A stretch of 64,000 bases of DNA from Nocardioides gansuensis (GCF_003076135.1 NZ_QDGZ01000009.1:62001-126000); one strand, 5' to 3'; shown: positions 46,957-55,640, numbered from the stretch's first letter. Numbers and translations: made by a program. Notes: generated by a model from the sequence alone, not told the origin.

Positions 46957-47781
46957 TCAGCCCGCCAATCTGACGGTCGTGGACGCGCCCCAGATGGCCA
47001 TGGACAGGAACAGGTCGAGCACGTTGATGGCCACGATGCTCGTGCGCACGGCACGGCCCACCGCCACACCCACGCCCGCAGGACCGCCGGAGGCGGTGTA
47101 GCCGTGGTAGCAGTGGATCAGGATGACGGTCACCGAGAACACCAGAACCTTGCCGAACGACCACAGCACGTCACCCGGTGGCAGGAACGCGTTGAAGTAG
47201 TGGTCGTAGGTGCCCGCGGACTGGCCGTAGTAGGCGGTGACCACCAGCCTGCTGGCGAAGTAGGACGACAGCAGGCCCACGACGTACAGCGGGATGATCG
47301 CGATCAGGCCACCGATGACGCGGGTGGCGACCAGGAACGGCATCGAGGGGATCGCCATCACCTCGAGGGCGTCGACTTCCTCGGAGATGCGCATGGCGCC
47401 GAGCTGGGCCGTGAACCCGCAGCCGACGGTCGCGGCCAGTGCGATGCCGGCGACGAGGGGGGCGATCTCGCGGGTGTTGAAGTAGGCCGAGACGAAGCCG
47501 GAGAACGCCGCGGTGCCCAGCTGGTTGAGCGCGGCGTAGCCCGAGAGGCCGACCTGGGCACCGGTGAAGAACGTCATGCCGATGATGACGCCGACGGTGC
47601 CACCGATGACGGCCAGGGCACCAGAGCCGAGCGTGACCTCGGCGAGGATGCGCAGGATCTCGCGCGGGTAGCGGGTGACCGAGCGCGGAGCGGCGCGCAG
47701 CACGCCGATGTGGAACGCGAGCTGGTCGCCGAGCTCGTCGAGCGAGTCCAGCGGCTTCTTGTAGAGGTCTTTGGCAGCCAT
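46957..47781 (-). CDS. YrbE/MlaE-family permease (second subunit, YrbEB)
   Basis: About 274 residues with five or six membrane helices and the MlaE motif GFTAQLGAMRISEEVDALEVM, the cytoplasmic loop that contacts the ATPase. With YrbEA it forms the transmembrane channel of the Mce importer. The start is set at ATG 47781; a GTG directly before it (47784) is equally possible. The gap to YrbEA is 4 nt. Confidence 0.93.
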   Translation of the reverse strand: MAAKDLYKKPLDSLDELGDQLAFHIGVLRAAPRSVTRYPREILRILAEVTLGSGALAVIGGTVGVIIGMTFFTGAQVGLSGYAALNQLGTAAFSGFVSAYFNTREIAPLVAGIALAATVGCGFTAQLGAMRISEEVDALEVMAIPSMPFLVATRVIGGLIAIIPLYVVGLLSSYFASRLVVTAYYGQSAGTYDHYFNAFLPPGDVLWSFGKVLVFSVTVILIHCYHGYTASGGPAGVGVAVGRAVRTSIVAINVLDLFLSMAIWGASTTVRLAG

Positions 47782-47785
47782 CACG

Positions 47786-48571
47786 TCATCCCGTCTTCGG
47801 GGGCACGACCTGCAGGTAGATCATGCTCAGGACGAAGTTGGCGACGAAGAGCAGCAGGAACGTGATGACGACGGACTCGTTGACCGCGTCACCGACGCCC
47901 TTCGGGCCTCCGCCGGCGTTCATGCCCTTGAAGGAGGCGACGATCGCGGCGATCAGACCGAACACCAGCGCCTTGATCAGGCCGATCCAGATGTCGGGGA
48001 GCTGGGCCAGGGCGGTGAAGCTCGCGAGGTAGGCACCCGGGGTGCCGTCCTGGAGGACCACGTTGAAGACGTAGCCGCCGGCGACGCCCACGACGCTGAC
48101 CATGCCGTTGAGGAAGAAGGCGACGAGCATGCAGGCGAGGACGCGGGGCACCACCAGGCGCTGGATCGGGTCGATGCCCAGCACCATCATGGCGTCGAGC
48201 TCCTCGCGGATCTTGCGCGCGCCGAGGTCGGCCGCGATGGCCGAGCCACCGGCGCCCGCGATGAGGAGGGCGGTGCCGATGGGTGCCGCCTGCTGGACGA
48301 CGGCGAGCACGGACGCCGACCCGGTGAAGGACTGCGCGCCGAACTGCTTGATCAGCCCACCCACCTGCAGCGCGATGACCGCACCGAAGGGAATGGCCAC
48401 CAGTGCCGTCGGGATGATGGTCACCGACGCGATGAACCAGGCCTGCTGCAGAAACTCGCGCAGCTGGAAGGGTCGGCGGAAGAGCCCGGCACCGACGTCG
48501 AGCGCGAAGGCGAAGAGCTTGCCTGCGGTCCCGATCGGGGCGAGAGCCCGAGAAGCGGTCAAGGAAGCCAC
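47786..48571 (-). CDS. YrbE/MlaE-family permease (first subunit, YrbEA)
   Basis: 261 residues, MlaE-type helices and the coupling motif AIAADLGARKIREELDAMMV followed by GIDPIQRLVVPR. Forms the heterodimeric permease with the next gene. It starts 7 nt after the MceG-type ATPase stop, so ATPase and permease are translated from one message. Confidence 0.93.
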   Translation of the reverse strand: MASLTASRALAPIGTAGKLFAFALDVGAGLFRRPFQLREFLQQAWFIASVTIIPTALVAIPFGAVIALQVGGLIKQFGAQSFTGSASVLAVVQQAAPIGTALLIAGAGGSAIAADLGARKIREELDAMMVLGIDPIQRLVVPRVLACMLVAFFLNGMVSVVGVAGGYVFNVVLQDGTPGAYLASFTALAQLPDIWIGLIKALVFGLIAAIVASFKGMNAGGGPKGVGDAVNESVVITFLLLFVANFVLSMIYLQVVPPKTG

Positions 48572-48578
48572 GGCGCGG

Positions 48579-49535
48579 TCAGGCCCCCGGAGCGAGGCCG
48601 GCGTTGGCCGACTGGAAGGAGCCGGGAGGGGGCGTCACGCCGTTGAGGCGGCACCACTCGCCCGGCGGGCGCTGGGCGCGACGCGGGATGCCGTTGGAGG
48701 GCTCGAGCTGGAGCGGGATGGGCGGCAGCGGGGGCAGCTCCTGGTCGGCCTCGGCCGCCAGCTCGTCGGCGTCCTTCTCCTCCGACATGCCGATGGGGCC
48801 CACCCGCTGGGCGTTGAGGAACTGCCGGACGACCGGCTCCTCCGACGACAGCAGCATCTCGCGCGGTCCGAACATGGCCAGGTGCTTGTGGTAGAGCAGG
48901 CCGATGTTGTCAGGCACGGTGCGGCAGCTGTTGATGTCGTGGGTGACGATGACGAACGTCGCGTCGATCTGGGCGTTGAGGTCGACGATGAGCTGGTTGA
49001 GGAACGATGTGCGCACCGGGTCCAGGCCGGAGTCAGGCTCGTCGAAGAGCACGATCTCGGGGTCGAGGACGAGGGCGCGGGCGAGGCCGGCGCGCTTGCG
49101 CATGCCTCCCGAGATCTCACCGGGCAGCTTGGTCTCGGCACCGATGAGGCCGACGAGGTCCATCTTCTCCATCACGATGGAGCGGATCTCCGACTCGGAC
49201 TTCCTGGTGTGCTCGCGGAGGGGGAAGGCGACGTTGTCGTAGAGGTTCATCGAGCCGAACATCGCGCCGTCCTGGAACAGCACGCCGAAGAGCTTGCGGA
49301 TCTCGTAGAGGTCCTTCTCCGAGCAGCTGGCGATGTCGGTGCCCTCGATGACCACCGAGCCGCGGTCGGGCTTGATGAGGCCGATCAGGGTCTTCAGCAG
49401 CACGGACTTGCCGGTGCCGGAGGGGCCGAGCATCACGCAGATCTCGCCGGCGGGAACCGTCAGCGTGACGTCACCCCAGATCAGCTGCTTGCCGAAGCTC
49501 TTGGTGAGCCCGTCGATCTTGATCTCGACGCCCAT
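48579..49535 (-). CDS. ABC transporter ATPase of the Mce system (MceG/Mkl-like)
   Basis: 318 residues. Walker A GPSGTGKSVL, signature LPGEISGGMRKRAGLARAL, Walker B EIVLFDEPDSGLDP and the H-loop VTHD. The C-terminal ~70-residue extension, rich in acidic residues and proline, is typical of MceG, where it is needed for stability and permease binding. It energises lipid import through the YrbE pair. It starts behind GGGAGAG. First gene of the mce operon; the 240-bp upstream gap carries the promoter and the rplL terminator. Confidence 0.93.
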   Translation of the reverse strand: MGVEIKIDGLTKSFGKQLIWGDVTLTVPAGEICVMLGPSGTGKSVLLKTLIGLIKPDRGSVVIEGTDIASCSEKDLYEIRKLFGVLFQDGAMFGSMNLYDNVAFPLREHTRKSESEIRSIVMEKMDLVGLIGAETKLPGEISGGMRKRAGLARALVLDPEIVLFDEPDSGLDPVRTSFLNQLIVDLNAQIDATFVIVTHDINSCRTVPDNIGLLYHKHLAMFGPREMLLSSEEPVVRQFLNAQRVGPIGMSEEKDADELAAEADQELPPLPPIPLQLEPSNGIPRRAQRPPGEWCRLNGVTPPPGSFQSANAGLAPGA

Positions 49536-49697
49536 TGCGCTGTCTCTCCCTAGCTGCTGCCCGTAGACCGCTTCCCGCGATCACCGTCCACCCCCCGGCA
49601 TTACTCGGGGGTATCAACGCGGATGTGGGCGCGAGGTTACGCGGGATCCTCACCTCCGTCATGCACGCGCCACACAGCGAGCCAGCCGGAAATGGCC

Positions 49698-49738
49698 GGA
49701 GGGCGGCCACCCTGGTGCAGGGTGACCGCCCTCCGGAC
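49698..49738 (-). terminator. Terminator after rplL
   Basis: CCGGAGGGCGG (49698-49708) pairs with CCGCCCTCCGG (49728-49738), with an inner ACCCT/AGGGT stem. No T-tract follows, as is common in actinobacteria. It separates the rplJL unit from the mce promoter region. Confidence 0.75.
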
Positions 49739-49774
49739 GGCGTCGTGACCTGCGGAGCAGTCACGACATGCGGG

Positions 49775-50167
49775 TCACTTGACCGAGACGGTGGCGCCGG
49801 CGGCCTCGAGGGCCTCCTTGGCCTTGTCCGCGGCCTCCTTGTTGACCTTCTCCAGGATGGGCTTCGGCGCGGCCTCGACGAGGTCCTTGGCCTCCTTCAG
49901 GCCGAGGGAGGTGAGGGCGCGCACCTCCTTGATGACGTTGATCTTCTTGTCGCCGGCAGCCTCGAGGACCACGTCGAACTCGTCCTGCGCGGCGGCCTCC
50001 TCGGCACCCGCAGCGGCACCGCCGGCGGCGGGGGCAGCGGCAACGGCGACGGGGGCGGCGGCGGTGACGCCGAAGGTCTCCTCGAACTGCTTCACGAACT
50101 CGCTCAGCTCAATGAGGGTCATCTCCTTGAACGCGTCGAGCAGCTCGTCGGTGGTGAGCTTCGCCAT
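49775..50167 (-). CDS. rplL: 50S ribosomal protein L7/L12
   Basis: 130 residues. N-terminal dimerisation helices (LTTDELLDAFKEMTLIELSE), an Ala-rich hinge (about 36-60) and the C-terminal factor-binding domain with KINVIKEVRALTSLGLKEAK. Forms the stalk that recruits translation factors. Directly downstream of rplJ. Confidence 0.98.
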   Translation of the reverse strand: MAKLTTDELLDAFKEMTLIELSEFVKQFEETFGVTAAAPVAVAAAPAAGGAAAGAEEAAAQDEFDVVLEAAGDKKINVIKEVRALTSLGLKEAKDLVEAAPKPILEKVNKEAADKAKEALEAAGATVSVK

Positions 50168-50245
50168 GATGGCGTTTCCTTCCGTTCTGTCGGTCCCGGG
50201 GTTCCCCGGGGCCGTGGGTTTCAGGTGGTGTACGTCGGCCTGGGA

Positions 50246-50908
50246 TCAGGCGTCGGTGGACTCGGCTGCCTCGTCGGTCGTCTCCGCGGGGGCCTCGGCC
50301 GGAGCCTCGGTCTCCTCGGCAACGGCCTCGTCGGCGGCCGGAGCGTCCTCGGCAGCGGCCGGCGTGCCGGCACCACCTGCGAGGATCGAGGGGTCCTCCT
50401 CGGCCTTGGCCTGCAGCGCACCCGCGAGACGGGCGGCCTGGGCGATCGGCGCGTTGAGGAGGTAGACGGCCTGGGACAGGGACGCGAGCATGCCGCCCGC
50501 GATCTTGCCCAGGAGCACCTCGCGCGACTCGAGGTCGGCCAGCTGGGCCACCTCGCTCGCGTCGATGGGCTTGCCGTCCAGGACGCCGCCCTTGATGACG
50601 AGGGCGGGGTTTGCCTTGGCAAAGTCACGCAGACCCTTGGCGGCCTCGACCACGTCGCCGTTGATGAAGGCGATGGCGGTGGGGCCGGTCAGCAGGTCGT
50701 CGAAGCCAACGATCCCCACCTCGGTGGCGGCGATCTTGGCCAGCGTGTTCTTGACCACGGCGTAGTTGGCGTTCTCGCCGAGGGAGCGCCGCAGTTCCTG
50801 CAGCTGCTTCACGGTGAGCCCGCGGTATTCGGTCAGCACAGCACCGGCGGCGTCGTTGAACGACTCAACGATCTCCGCAACGGCAGCAGTCTTCTCTGGC
50901 CGCGCCAT
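50246..50908 (-). CDS. rplJ: 50S ribosomal protein L10
   Basis: 220 residues. MARPEKTAAVAEIVESF start, GLTVKQLQELRRSLGENANY core, then a C-terminal acidic Ala/Glu tail that is longer than in E. coli but usual for actinobacteria. Anchors the L12 stalk and represses its own leader. The ATG at 50908 follows AAGGAGACCC. Confidence 0.97.
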   Translation of the reverse strand: MARPEKTAAVAEIVESFNDAAGAVLTEYRGLTVKQLQELRRSLGENANYAVVKNTLAKIAATEVGIVGFDDLLTGPTAIAFINGDVVEAAKGLRDFAKANPALVIKGGVLDGKPIDASEVAQLADLESREVLLGKIAGGMLASLSQAVYLLNAPIAQAARLAGALQAKAEEDPSILAGGAGTPAAAEDAPAADEAVAEETEAPAEAPAETTDEAAESTDA

Positions 50909-51000
50909 GGGTCTCCTTCCGGACTCGACCCCGGCGTCCCGGCCCCTCAACGACGAACGCCCCGAGCACAGGCTCAGGGCGTGGATCCGCGTCGATGACG
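50909..51000 (-). promoter_or_regulatory. L10-type autoregulatory leader
   Basis: The untranslated region before rplJ folds into a hairpin with CGCCCCGAGC (50959-50968) against GCTCAGGGCG (50972-50981) and further G-rich sequence up to the ribosome site. This matches the placement and general look of the L10 leader, where excess L10/L12 binds and shuts off expression. The consensus K-turn was not verified by folding. Confidence 0.6.
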
Positions 51001-51100
51001 TGGACTCTGCTCTCACCTGCGCTGGCCGTCCGCTGCTGCGGCACCTTCGGTCCCGGGCAATGCGCCCGAGACAACCGGCGGTCTCTGGTTTCGAGTGGGA

Positions 51101-51130
51101 ACTGTACGGCCTCGCGTGCGCGGCGTACAA
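51101..51130 (-). promoter_or_regulatory. Candidate rplJ promoter
   Basis: TTGTAC (51125-51130), 18 nt, TACAGT (51101-51106) on the minus strand gives a leader of about 185 nt, enough for the L10 structure. It lies 51 bp from the divergent ATPase start. Confidence 0.5.
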
Positions 51131-51180
51131 ATCAGCGGCATTCGGGCACCAAGACGCGCGCTCTTTGCTTCCATGGTCAC

Positions 51181-52173
51181 GTGGACGACAAGCTCAGCAC
51201 CCTCACGACGACCCTCGACGCGGCGAGCGACCGGATGCGGTCCGGACGGCACGCCGCCGACCGGATCTGGCCGACCGGTTTCGGTGCGCTCGATCCGGCG
51301 ATCGGAGGCGGCCTCCGCTCGGGCTCGCTTGTGCTGCTGGCCGGACCCGCCGGTCTGGGCAAGACCACGTTCGCCCTCCAGGTCTGCCGCAACGTCGTGC
51401 GCCTGGGGCGCCCGATCCTCTACTTCTCCTACGAGCACGAGGCCGAGGACCTGCTCGCCAAGCTCGTCTCGCTCGAGGCCGGTGAGCTCGACGACTCGGA
51501 CCAGGCCCGGCTGAGCGCGATCCAGGAGGCGTTCGACGCGCTGGAGGGCGGCACGATCGAGCAACGGCTGGACGGTGTCCCCTACGCCAACCAGGCCTTG
51601 GGCGTGGTGCGCGACTACTCGCCGCTGCTGTTCGTGCACCGCTCGACCGGGAGCAGCACCGGTCTCGCGGCCATCCGGGACGCCGCGGAGGCGGTGCAGC
51701 GCGAGTCCGGAGTGATGCCCCTGATCGTGGTCGACTACCTGCAGAAGGTGCACGTGCCCCACGCTCCCGCTGAGGAGGAAGAACGCAGCACCGTGGTGGT
51801 GGAGGGCCTCAAGGACCTCGCGATCGACCTCTCCGCGCCGGTGCTCGCGGTCGTGGCTGCGGACAAGGTCGGCATGGAGCCCGGGCGACGGATGCGGCTC
51901 AACCACCTTCGCGGGTCCTCCGCCCTGGCCTACGAGGCCGACATCGTGATGGTGCTCAACAGCAAGTTCGACATCGTCGCCCGCCACCACCTGACCTACG
52001 ACCTCGGCAACGCGGAGAGGTTCCGCGAGTGGGCCGTGGTGACCGTGGAGAAGAACCGCTTCGGGCGCAGCCTGGAGCTGGAGTATCGCAAGCGCTTCGA
52101 CCAGGGGCGCTTCGAGACCACGGGCCGGCGGATCTCCGAGCAGCTGGTCGACGAGCGTGTCTTCATGGAGTGA
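51181..52173 (+). CDS. RecA/DnaB-like ATPase domain protein (replicative-helicase C-terminal type)
   Basis: 330 residues. Walker A GPAGLGKTTFALQ, a YFSYEHEAEDLLAKL segment, Walker B MPLIVVDYLQKVH and a DnaB-like LRGSSALAYEADIVMVL motif. It lacks the DnaB N-terminal domain, so it is not the replicative helicase; it resembles the stand-alone DnaB_C/KaiC-like ATPases. The GTG start at 51181 has no visible ribosome site. It points away from rplJ and ends before a strong bidirectional terminator. Role unknown; a regulator or DNA-transaction protein is possible. Confidence 0.82.
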   Translation: MDDKLSTLTTTLDAASDRMRSGRHAADRIWPTGFGALDPAIGGGLRSGSLVLLAGPAGLGKTTFALQVCRNVVRLGRPILYFSYEHEAEDLLAKLVSLEAGELDDSDQARLSAIQEAFDALEGGTIEQRLDGVPYANQALGVVRDYSPLLFVHRSTGSSTGLAAIRDAAEAVQRESGVMPLIVVDYLQKVHVPHAPAEEEERSTVVVEGLKDLAIDLSAPVLAVVAADKVGMEPGRRMRLNHLRGSSALAYEADIVMVLNSKFDIVARHHLTYDLGNAERFREWAVVTVEKNRFGRSLELEYRKRFDQGRFETTGRRISEQLVDERVFME

Positions 52174-52204
52174 CGGCGGGCGGGCCGCGGGGCCATGACG
52201 AGCC

Positions 52205-52237
52205 GAGGGCCGGCCCCCTCCCAGGGGGTCGGCCCTC
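52205..52237. terminator. Bidirectional terminator
   Basis: GAGGGCCGGCCCCCT (52205-52219), loop CCC, AGGGGGTCGGCCCTC (52223-52237): a 15-bp stem with one G-T pair. Lies between convergent genes (ATPase and lipoprotein-like) and can act on both. Confidence 0.85.
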
Positions 52238-52269
52238 TTGGGTCCGCCGAGGGACCGGAGGTCAATCTG

Positions 52270-53088
52270 TCACATCCCCGGCCAGTCGTCGGTGGTTTCG
52301 GCGTCCGGCGGTGCCACGATGCGCACCCGCCGTCCGAAGTCCGACCAGGTCCCCTCGGTCGCCGTGATCACCGGTGCACCCCCCGCCGCTGCGACCGACT
52401 GCACCTCCTGGCGGAACCGCACCGGCCGGTGGTCGCCGTCGACCCACAGGTCGAGCGGAATCGTGGCGGGCAGGTAGCGCACGAAGCCCTCGGGCAGGTC
52501 GAGCGCCGCGACGTACGCCGCGGGGTCGAGGGCCACCGTGTAGTGGTGGGTCGGCACCCCGCCCACCTCCTCCTCGCCCACGAAGGTGACCGGCGGCGTC
52601 CCCATCGCCGCGAACAGCCGGCGCGGATCCACGGTCCGGCCCAGCAGCGAGAGCGGGTGGGACTGGTCGGCCAGGTCGAGGGCAAGCCACTCGGGGCCTC
52701 CGGCCTCGTCGCGGACGTAGAGCGCCCGGTTCAGCAGCACCACCTCGAGCGCGTGGTCGCCTGTCGCCGAGGCCGCGAGGTCGACGCCGCGGCCGTCCAG
52801 GCGCAGGACGCCCTCGAGCGCGAGCGTCCCGGCGGCGACGGCCGGGTCGCTGCCCGTCGTGGTGACGGTGACGGTGAACGACGCCGTGCGGGCCTTCGCC
52901 AGAGCGGTGGCCACGGCCGGCAGCAGCTGCTCGGCCGACAGCTGCTGGAGGGGTGCCGGAGAGTCGGCCGCACCAGGAGGCTGCCCGACGGGGCCGTCAC
53001 AGGCGTCACCGGACAGGCCGACCGCGACGACCGCGACGGCGGTCGCGAGGCGCCGGCCCAGCCGACTCGCCGTACTCCCCGCCACCAC
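52270..53088 (-). CDS. LppX/LprAFG-like exported protein
   Basis: 272 residues. A signal-like helix ends near GLSGDACDG, where the Cys could be lipidated, but the lipobox (GDAC) is poor. The mature part fits the LppX_LprAFG fold: TFVGEEEVGGVPTHHYTVAL and PLDLWVDGDHRPVRFRQEV. Mycobacterial LprG and LppX carry lipids such as triacylglycerol and PIM between membrane and cell wall. Start at one of two adjacent GTGs (53088/53085) behind GGGGAG; longer versions would overlap the rplA terminator. Its place among ribosomal genes is conserved-looking but functionally unexplained. Confidence 0.75.
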   Translation of the reverse strand: MVAGSTASRLGRRLATAVAVVAVGLSGDACDGPVGQPPGAADSPAPLQQLSAEQLLPAVATALAKARTASFTVTVTTTGSDPAVAAGTLALEGVLRLDGRGVDLAASATGDHALEVVLLNRALYVRDEAGGPEWLALDLADQSHPLSLLGRTVDPRRLFAAMGTPPVTFVGEEEVGGVPTHHYTVALDPAAYVAALDLPEGFVRYLPATIPLDLWVDGDHRPVRFRQEVQSVAAAGGAPVITATEGTWSDFGRRVRIVAPPDAETTDDWPGM

Positions 53089-53115
53089 TGCGCTCCCCAC
53101 TTCCGGAAATGAACT

Positions 53116-53146
53116 CGCCCCGGCCACCCTACGGGCGGCCGGGGCG
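53116..53146 (-). terminator. Terminator after rplA
   Basis: CGCCCCGGCC (53116-53125) pairs with GGCCGGGGCG (53137-53146), 20 nt past the rplA stop. It argues against translation starts of the lipoprotein gene upstream of 53090. Confidence 0.8.
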
Positions 53147-53165
53147 GGTCCGGACGTGCGGTGGA

Positions 53166-53888
53166 TCAGGCCTGCGCGGCCTCGTCCTCGACCGCGACGT
53201 TCTTGGTGCGGTTGGGGTCGACCTGGATGCCGGGGCCCATCGTGGTGGAGACGGTGACCTTCTTGATGTAGCGGCCCTTCGAGCTGGCCGGCTTCAGGCG
53301 GAGGACCTCCTCGAGCGCCGCGGCGTAGTTCTCCGCGAGCTGGGCCTCCGAGAAGGACGCCTTGCCGATGATGAAGTGGAGGTTGGCGTGGCGGTCGACG
53401 CGGAACTCGATCTTGCCGCCCTTGATGTCCGAGACGGCCTTGGCCACGTCGGGGGTGACGGTGCCGGTCTTCGGGTTCGGCATCAGGCCACGGGGACCGA
53501 GGACGCGGCCGAGACGACCGACCTTGCCCATCATGTCCGGGGTGGCGACGACGGCGTCGAAGTCGATCCAGCCGCCGTTCACCTTCTCGATGAGCTCGTC
53601 GCCACCGACGATGTCGGCACCGGCCTCACGCGCCGCCTCGGCCTTCTCGGCGTTGGCGAACACGAGGACACGGGCGGTCTTGCCCGTGCCGTGGGGAAGG
53701 TTGACGGTGCCGCGCACCATCTGGTCGGCCTTGCGGGGGTCGACACCGAGGCGCATGACGACGTCGACGGTCTCGTCGAACTTCTTCTTCGAGGACTGCT
53801 TGGCGATCTTGATCGCGGTCAGCGGGGCGTAGAGCTCGTTCTTGTCGAACTGCTCGGCCGCGGCGCGGTAGGTCTTGCTGCGCTGCAT
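53166..53888 (-). CDS. rplA: 50S ribosomal protein L1
   Basis: 240 residues with the L1 signature DIKGGKIEFRVDRHANLHFI and GRVLGPRGLMPNPKTGTV. Binds 23S rRNA at the exit-site stalk and represses its own rplKA message. Follows rplK by 63 nt. Confidence 0.98.
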   Translation of the reverse strand: MQRSKTYRAAAEQFDKNELYAPLTAIKIAKQSSKKKFDETVDVVMRLGVDPRKADQMVRGTVNLPHGTGKTARVLVFANAEKAEAAREAGADIVGGDELIEKVNGGWIDFDAVVATPDMMGKVGRLGRVLGPRGLMPNPKTGTVTPDVAKAVSDIKGGKIEFRVDRHANLHFIIGKASFSEAQLAENYAAALEEVLRLKPASSKGRYIKKVTVSTTMGPGIQVDPNRTKNVAVEDEAAQA

Positions 53889-53951
53889 GATGCTTTCTCT
53901 TCTCTGTCGGAAAGTGTGTGGTTAGCGAGCCAGCGCGGCTCTCCCACGTTT

Positions 53952-54380
53952 TCAGTCGGTGGTGACGCCCATCGAGCGGGCGGTGCCCTCGACGATCTTC
54001 ATCGCGGCGTCGATGTCGTTGGCGTTGAGGTCGGGCAGCTTGGTCTGCGCGATCTCGCGGACCTGGTCCTTGGTCAGCTTGCCGACCTTGTCCTTGTGCG
54101 GGACGGACGAGCCCTTGCTGAGGCCGGCGGCCTTCTTGATGAGCTCGGCGGCCGGCGGCGTCTTCGTGATGAAGGTGAAGGACCGGTCCTCGTAGATCGT
54201 GATCTCGACCGGGATGACGTTGCCGCGCATCGACTCCGTCTGGGCGTTGTACGCCTTGCAGAAGTCCATGATGTTGACACCGTGCGGACCGAGGGCGGTG
54301 CCGACGGGCGGGGCCGGCGTCGCTGCGCCGGCCTGCAGCTGCACCTTGACCAGCGCAGCGATCTTCTTCTTGGGAGGCAT
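53952..54380 (-). CDS. rplK: 50S ribosomal protein L11
   Basis: 142 residues. N-terminal lysine-rich MPPKKKIAALVKVQLQAGAA, RNA-binding C-terminal domain with KDQVREIAQTKLPDLNANDI. Thiopeptide antibiotics bind here with 23S rRNA. 83 nt downstream of nusG. Confidence 0.98.
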   Translation of the reverse strand: MPPKKKIAALVKVQLQAGAATPAPPVGTALGPHGVNIMDFCKAYNAQTESMRGNVIPVEITIYEDRSFTFITKTPPAAELIKKAAGLSKGSSVPHKDKVGKLTKDQVREIAQTKLPDLNANDIDAAMKIVEGTARSMGVTTD

Positions 54381-54463
54381 TCCTTCTTCTTTCCTCTCGT
54401 GGTCATGACGAGGCGCCCTGATCGCTCAGCGGTGCGCCTCTGCCACCTGACTTGCGAGCCTGC

Positions 54464-55312
54464 TCAGACCTTCTGGATCTGGCTGAAGCTCAGCTCGACC
54501 GGGGTCTCCCGGCCGAAGATCTCGACGAGGGCCTTGACCCTCTGGGACTCCGCGTTGATCTCGGTGATCGTCGCGTGCAGCGTGGCGAACGGGCCGTCCA
54601 CGACCATGACGGAGTCGGACACGTCGAAGTCGGCGACCTCGACGGGCTTCTTGGCGGCCGGCGCGGCAACCCCGCGGGACTCGCCGGCGGCAGCGGCCTC
54701 GGACTCGGCGGCGGCGACGGCAGTCGGGGCCAGCATGTCCTCGACCTCGCTGAGGCTCAGCGGCACGGGCTGGTGGCTGTGGCCCACGAAGCCGGTCACC
54801 GACGGCGTGTGGCGGACGGCCGACCAGGACTCGTCGGTGAGGTCCATGCGGACCAGGACGTAGCCGGGCAGGACGGTGCGGGTGACCATCTTGCGTTGGC
54901 CGTTCTTGATCTCCGCGACCTCCTCGGTGGGGACCACGATCTCGTGGATGTAGTCCTCCATGTTGAGGGAGATGATGCGGTTCTCGAGGTTGGCCTTCAC
55001 CCGCTTCTCCATGCCGGAGTAGGTGTGGATGACGAACCAGTCACCCGGCTTGGCCCACAGCTCGCGACGGAACGCCTCGAGCGGGTCCTCCGCTCCGGGC
55101 TCCTCGGCCTCGGCCGGCTCGACGTCGTCGACCTCCTCGGCCGTCTCGGAGTCGGCGGACTCCTCGGCACCGTCGGTCTCGACGTTCTCGTCGGTCTCGA
55201 CGGCTTCCAGGGTCTCCGCGGCGGCCTGCACGTCACCGGCCTGCTCGGCCGGCGCCTCTGCGGCTTCCTGGACGTCCTCGGCCGACTCGACCGGGTCGTG
55301 GGTGTCCGACAC
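54464..55312 (-). CDS. nusG: Transcription termination/antitermination factor NusG
   Basis: About 282 residues. An acidic low-complexity N-terminal extension of some 85 residues, then the NGN domain (DWFVIHTYSGMEKRVKANLE; PGYVLVRMDL) and a C-terminal KOW domain (DSVMVVDGPFATLHATITEI). An Ala/Glu-rich insert separates them. Couples transcription with translation and with Rho. Start set at GTG 55312 because GGAG precedes it; a GTG at 55327 is the alternative. Between secE and rplK. Confidence 0.95.
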   Translation of the reverse strand: MSDTHDPVESAEDVQEAAEAPAEQAGDVQAAAETLEAVETDENVETDGAEESADSETAEEVDDVEPAEAEEPGAEDPLEAFRRELWAKPGDWFVIHTYSGMEKRVKANLENRIISLNMEDYIHEIVVPTEEVAEIKNGQRKMVTRTVLPGYVLVRMDLTDESWSAVRHTPSVTGFVGHSHQPVPLSLSEVEDMLAPTAVAAAESEAAAAGESRGVAAPAAKKPVEVADFDVSDSVMVVDGPFATLHATITEINAESQRVKALVEIFGRETPVELSFSQIQKV

Positions 55313-55385
55313 GTGTTGCTCCGTCACTTCGTCTTGCGGGTCCGCACCGGCAGCAGCCGGTGCGCGGTCAGGTGGCGAGGGTGCG

Positions 55386-55640
55386 CTACTGCGCGCCGTC
55401 GTTGGTGAACAGCGCGAAGACGAGCTTGCCGAACGCCAGGTCGAGCGCCGACACGATCGCCATCATCACGATCACGAAGACCATCACCACGAGGAAGTAG
55501 GTGACCAGCTGCTGCTGGGTCGGCCAGACCACCTTGCGGAGCTCTGCCACGACCTGGCGGTAGAACGTGACGGGACCGGGGCGCTTGCCGGCGCCACGGG
55601 AGTCCTCCCGCGTGCTGGATGCGGCGCTGCTGTCCGACAC
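55386..55640 (-). CDS. secE: Preprotein translocase subunit SecE
   Basis: 84 residues. Acidic start, then the SecE amphipathic helix TFYRQVVAELRKVVWPTQQQ and one membrane helix (LVTYFLVVMVFVIVMMAIVS). Stabilises SecY in the translocon. The GTG at 55640 is preferred because AAAGG lies 8 nt before it; a GTG at 55658 is also in frame. Just downstream of tRNA-Trp. Confidence 0.95.
   Translation of the reverse strand: MSDSSAASSTREDSRGAGKRPGPVTFYRQVVAELRKVVWPTQQQLVTYFLVVMVFVIVMMAIVSALDLAFGKLVFALFTNDGAQ

Noticed and set aside
49536..49690. Hairpin CCCCCG...CGGGGG near 49592-49611 as an mce terminator or riboswitch
   Set aside because: Only a 6-bp stem with no recognisable class; it may be an operator, but there is not enough to call it.
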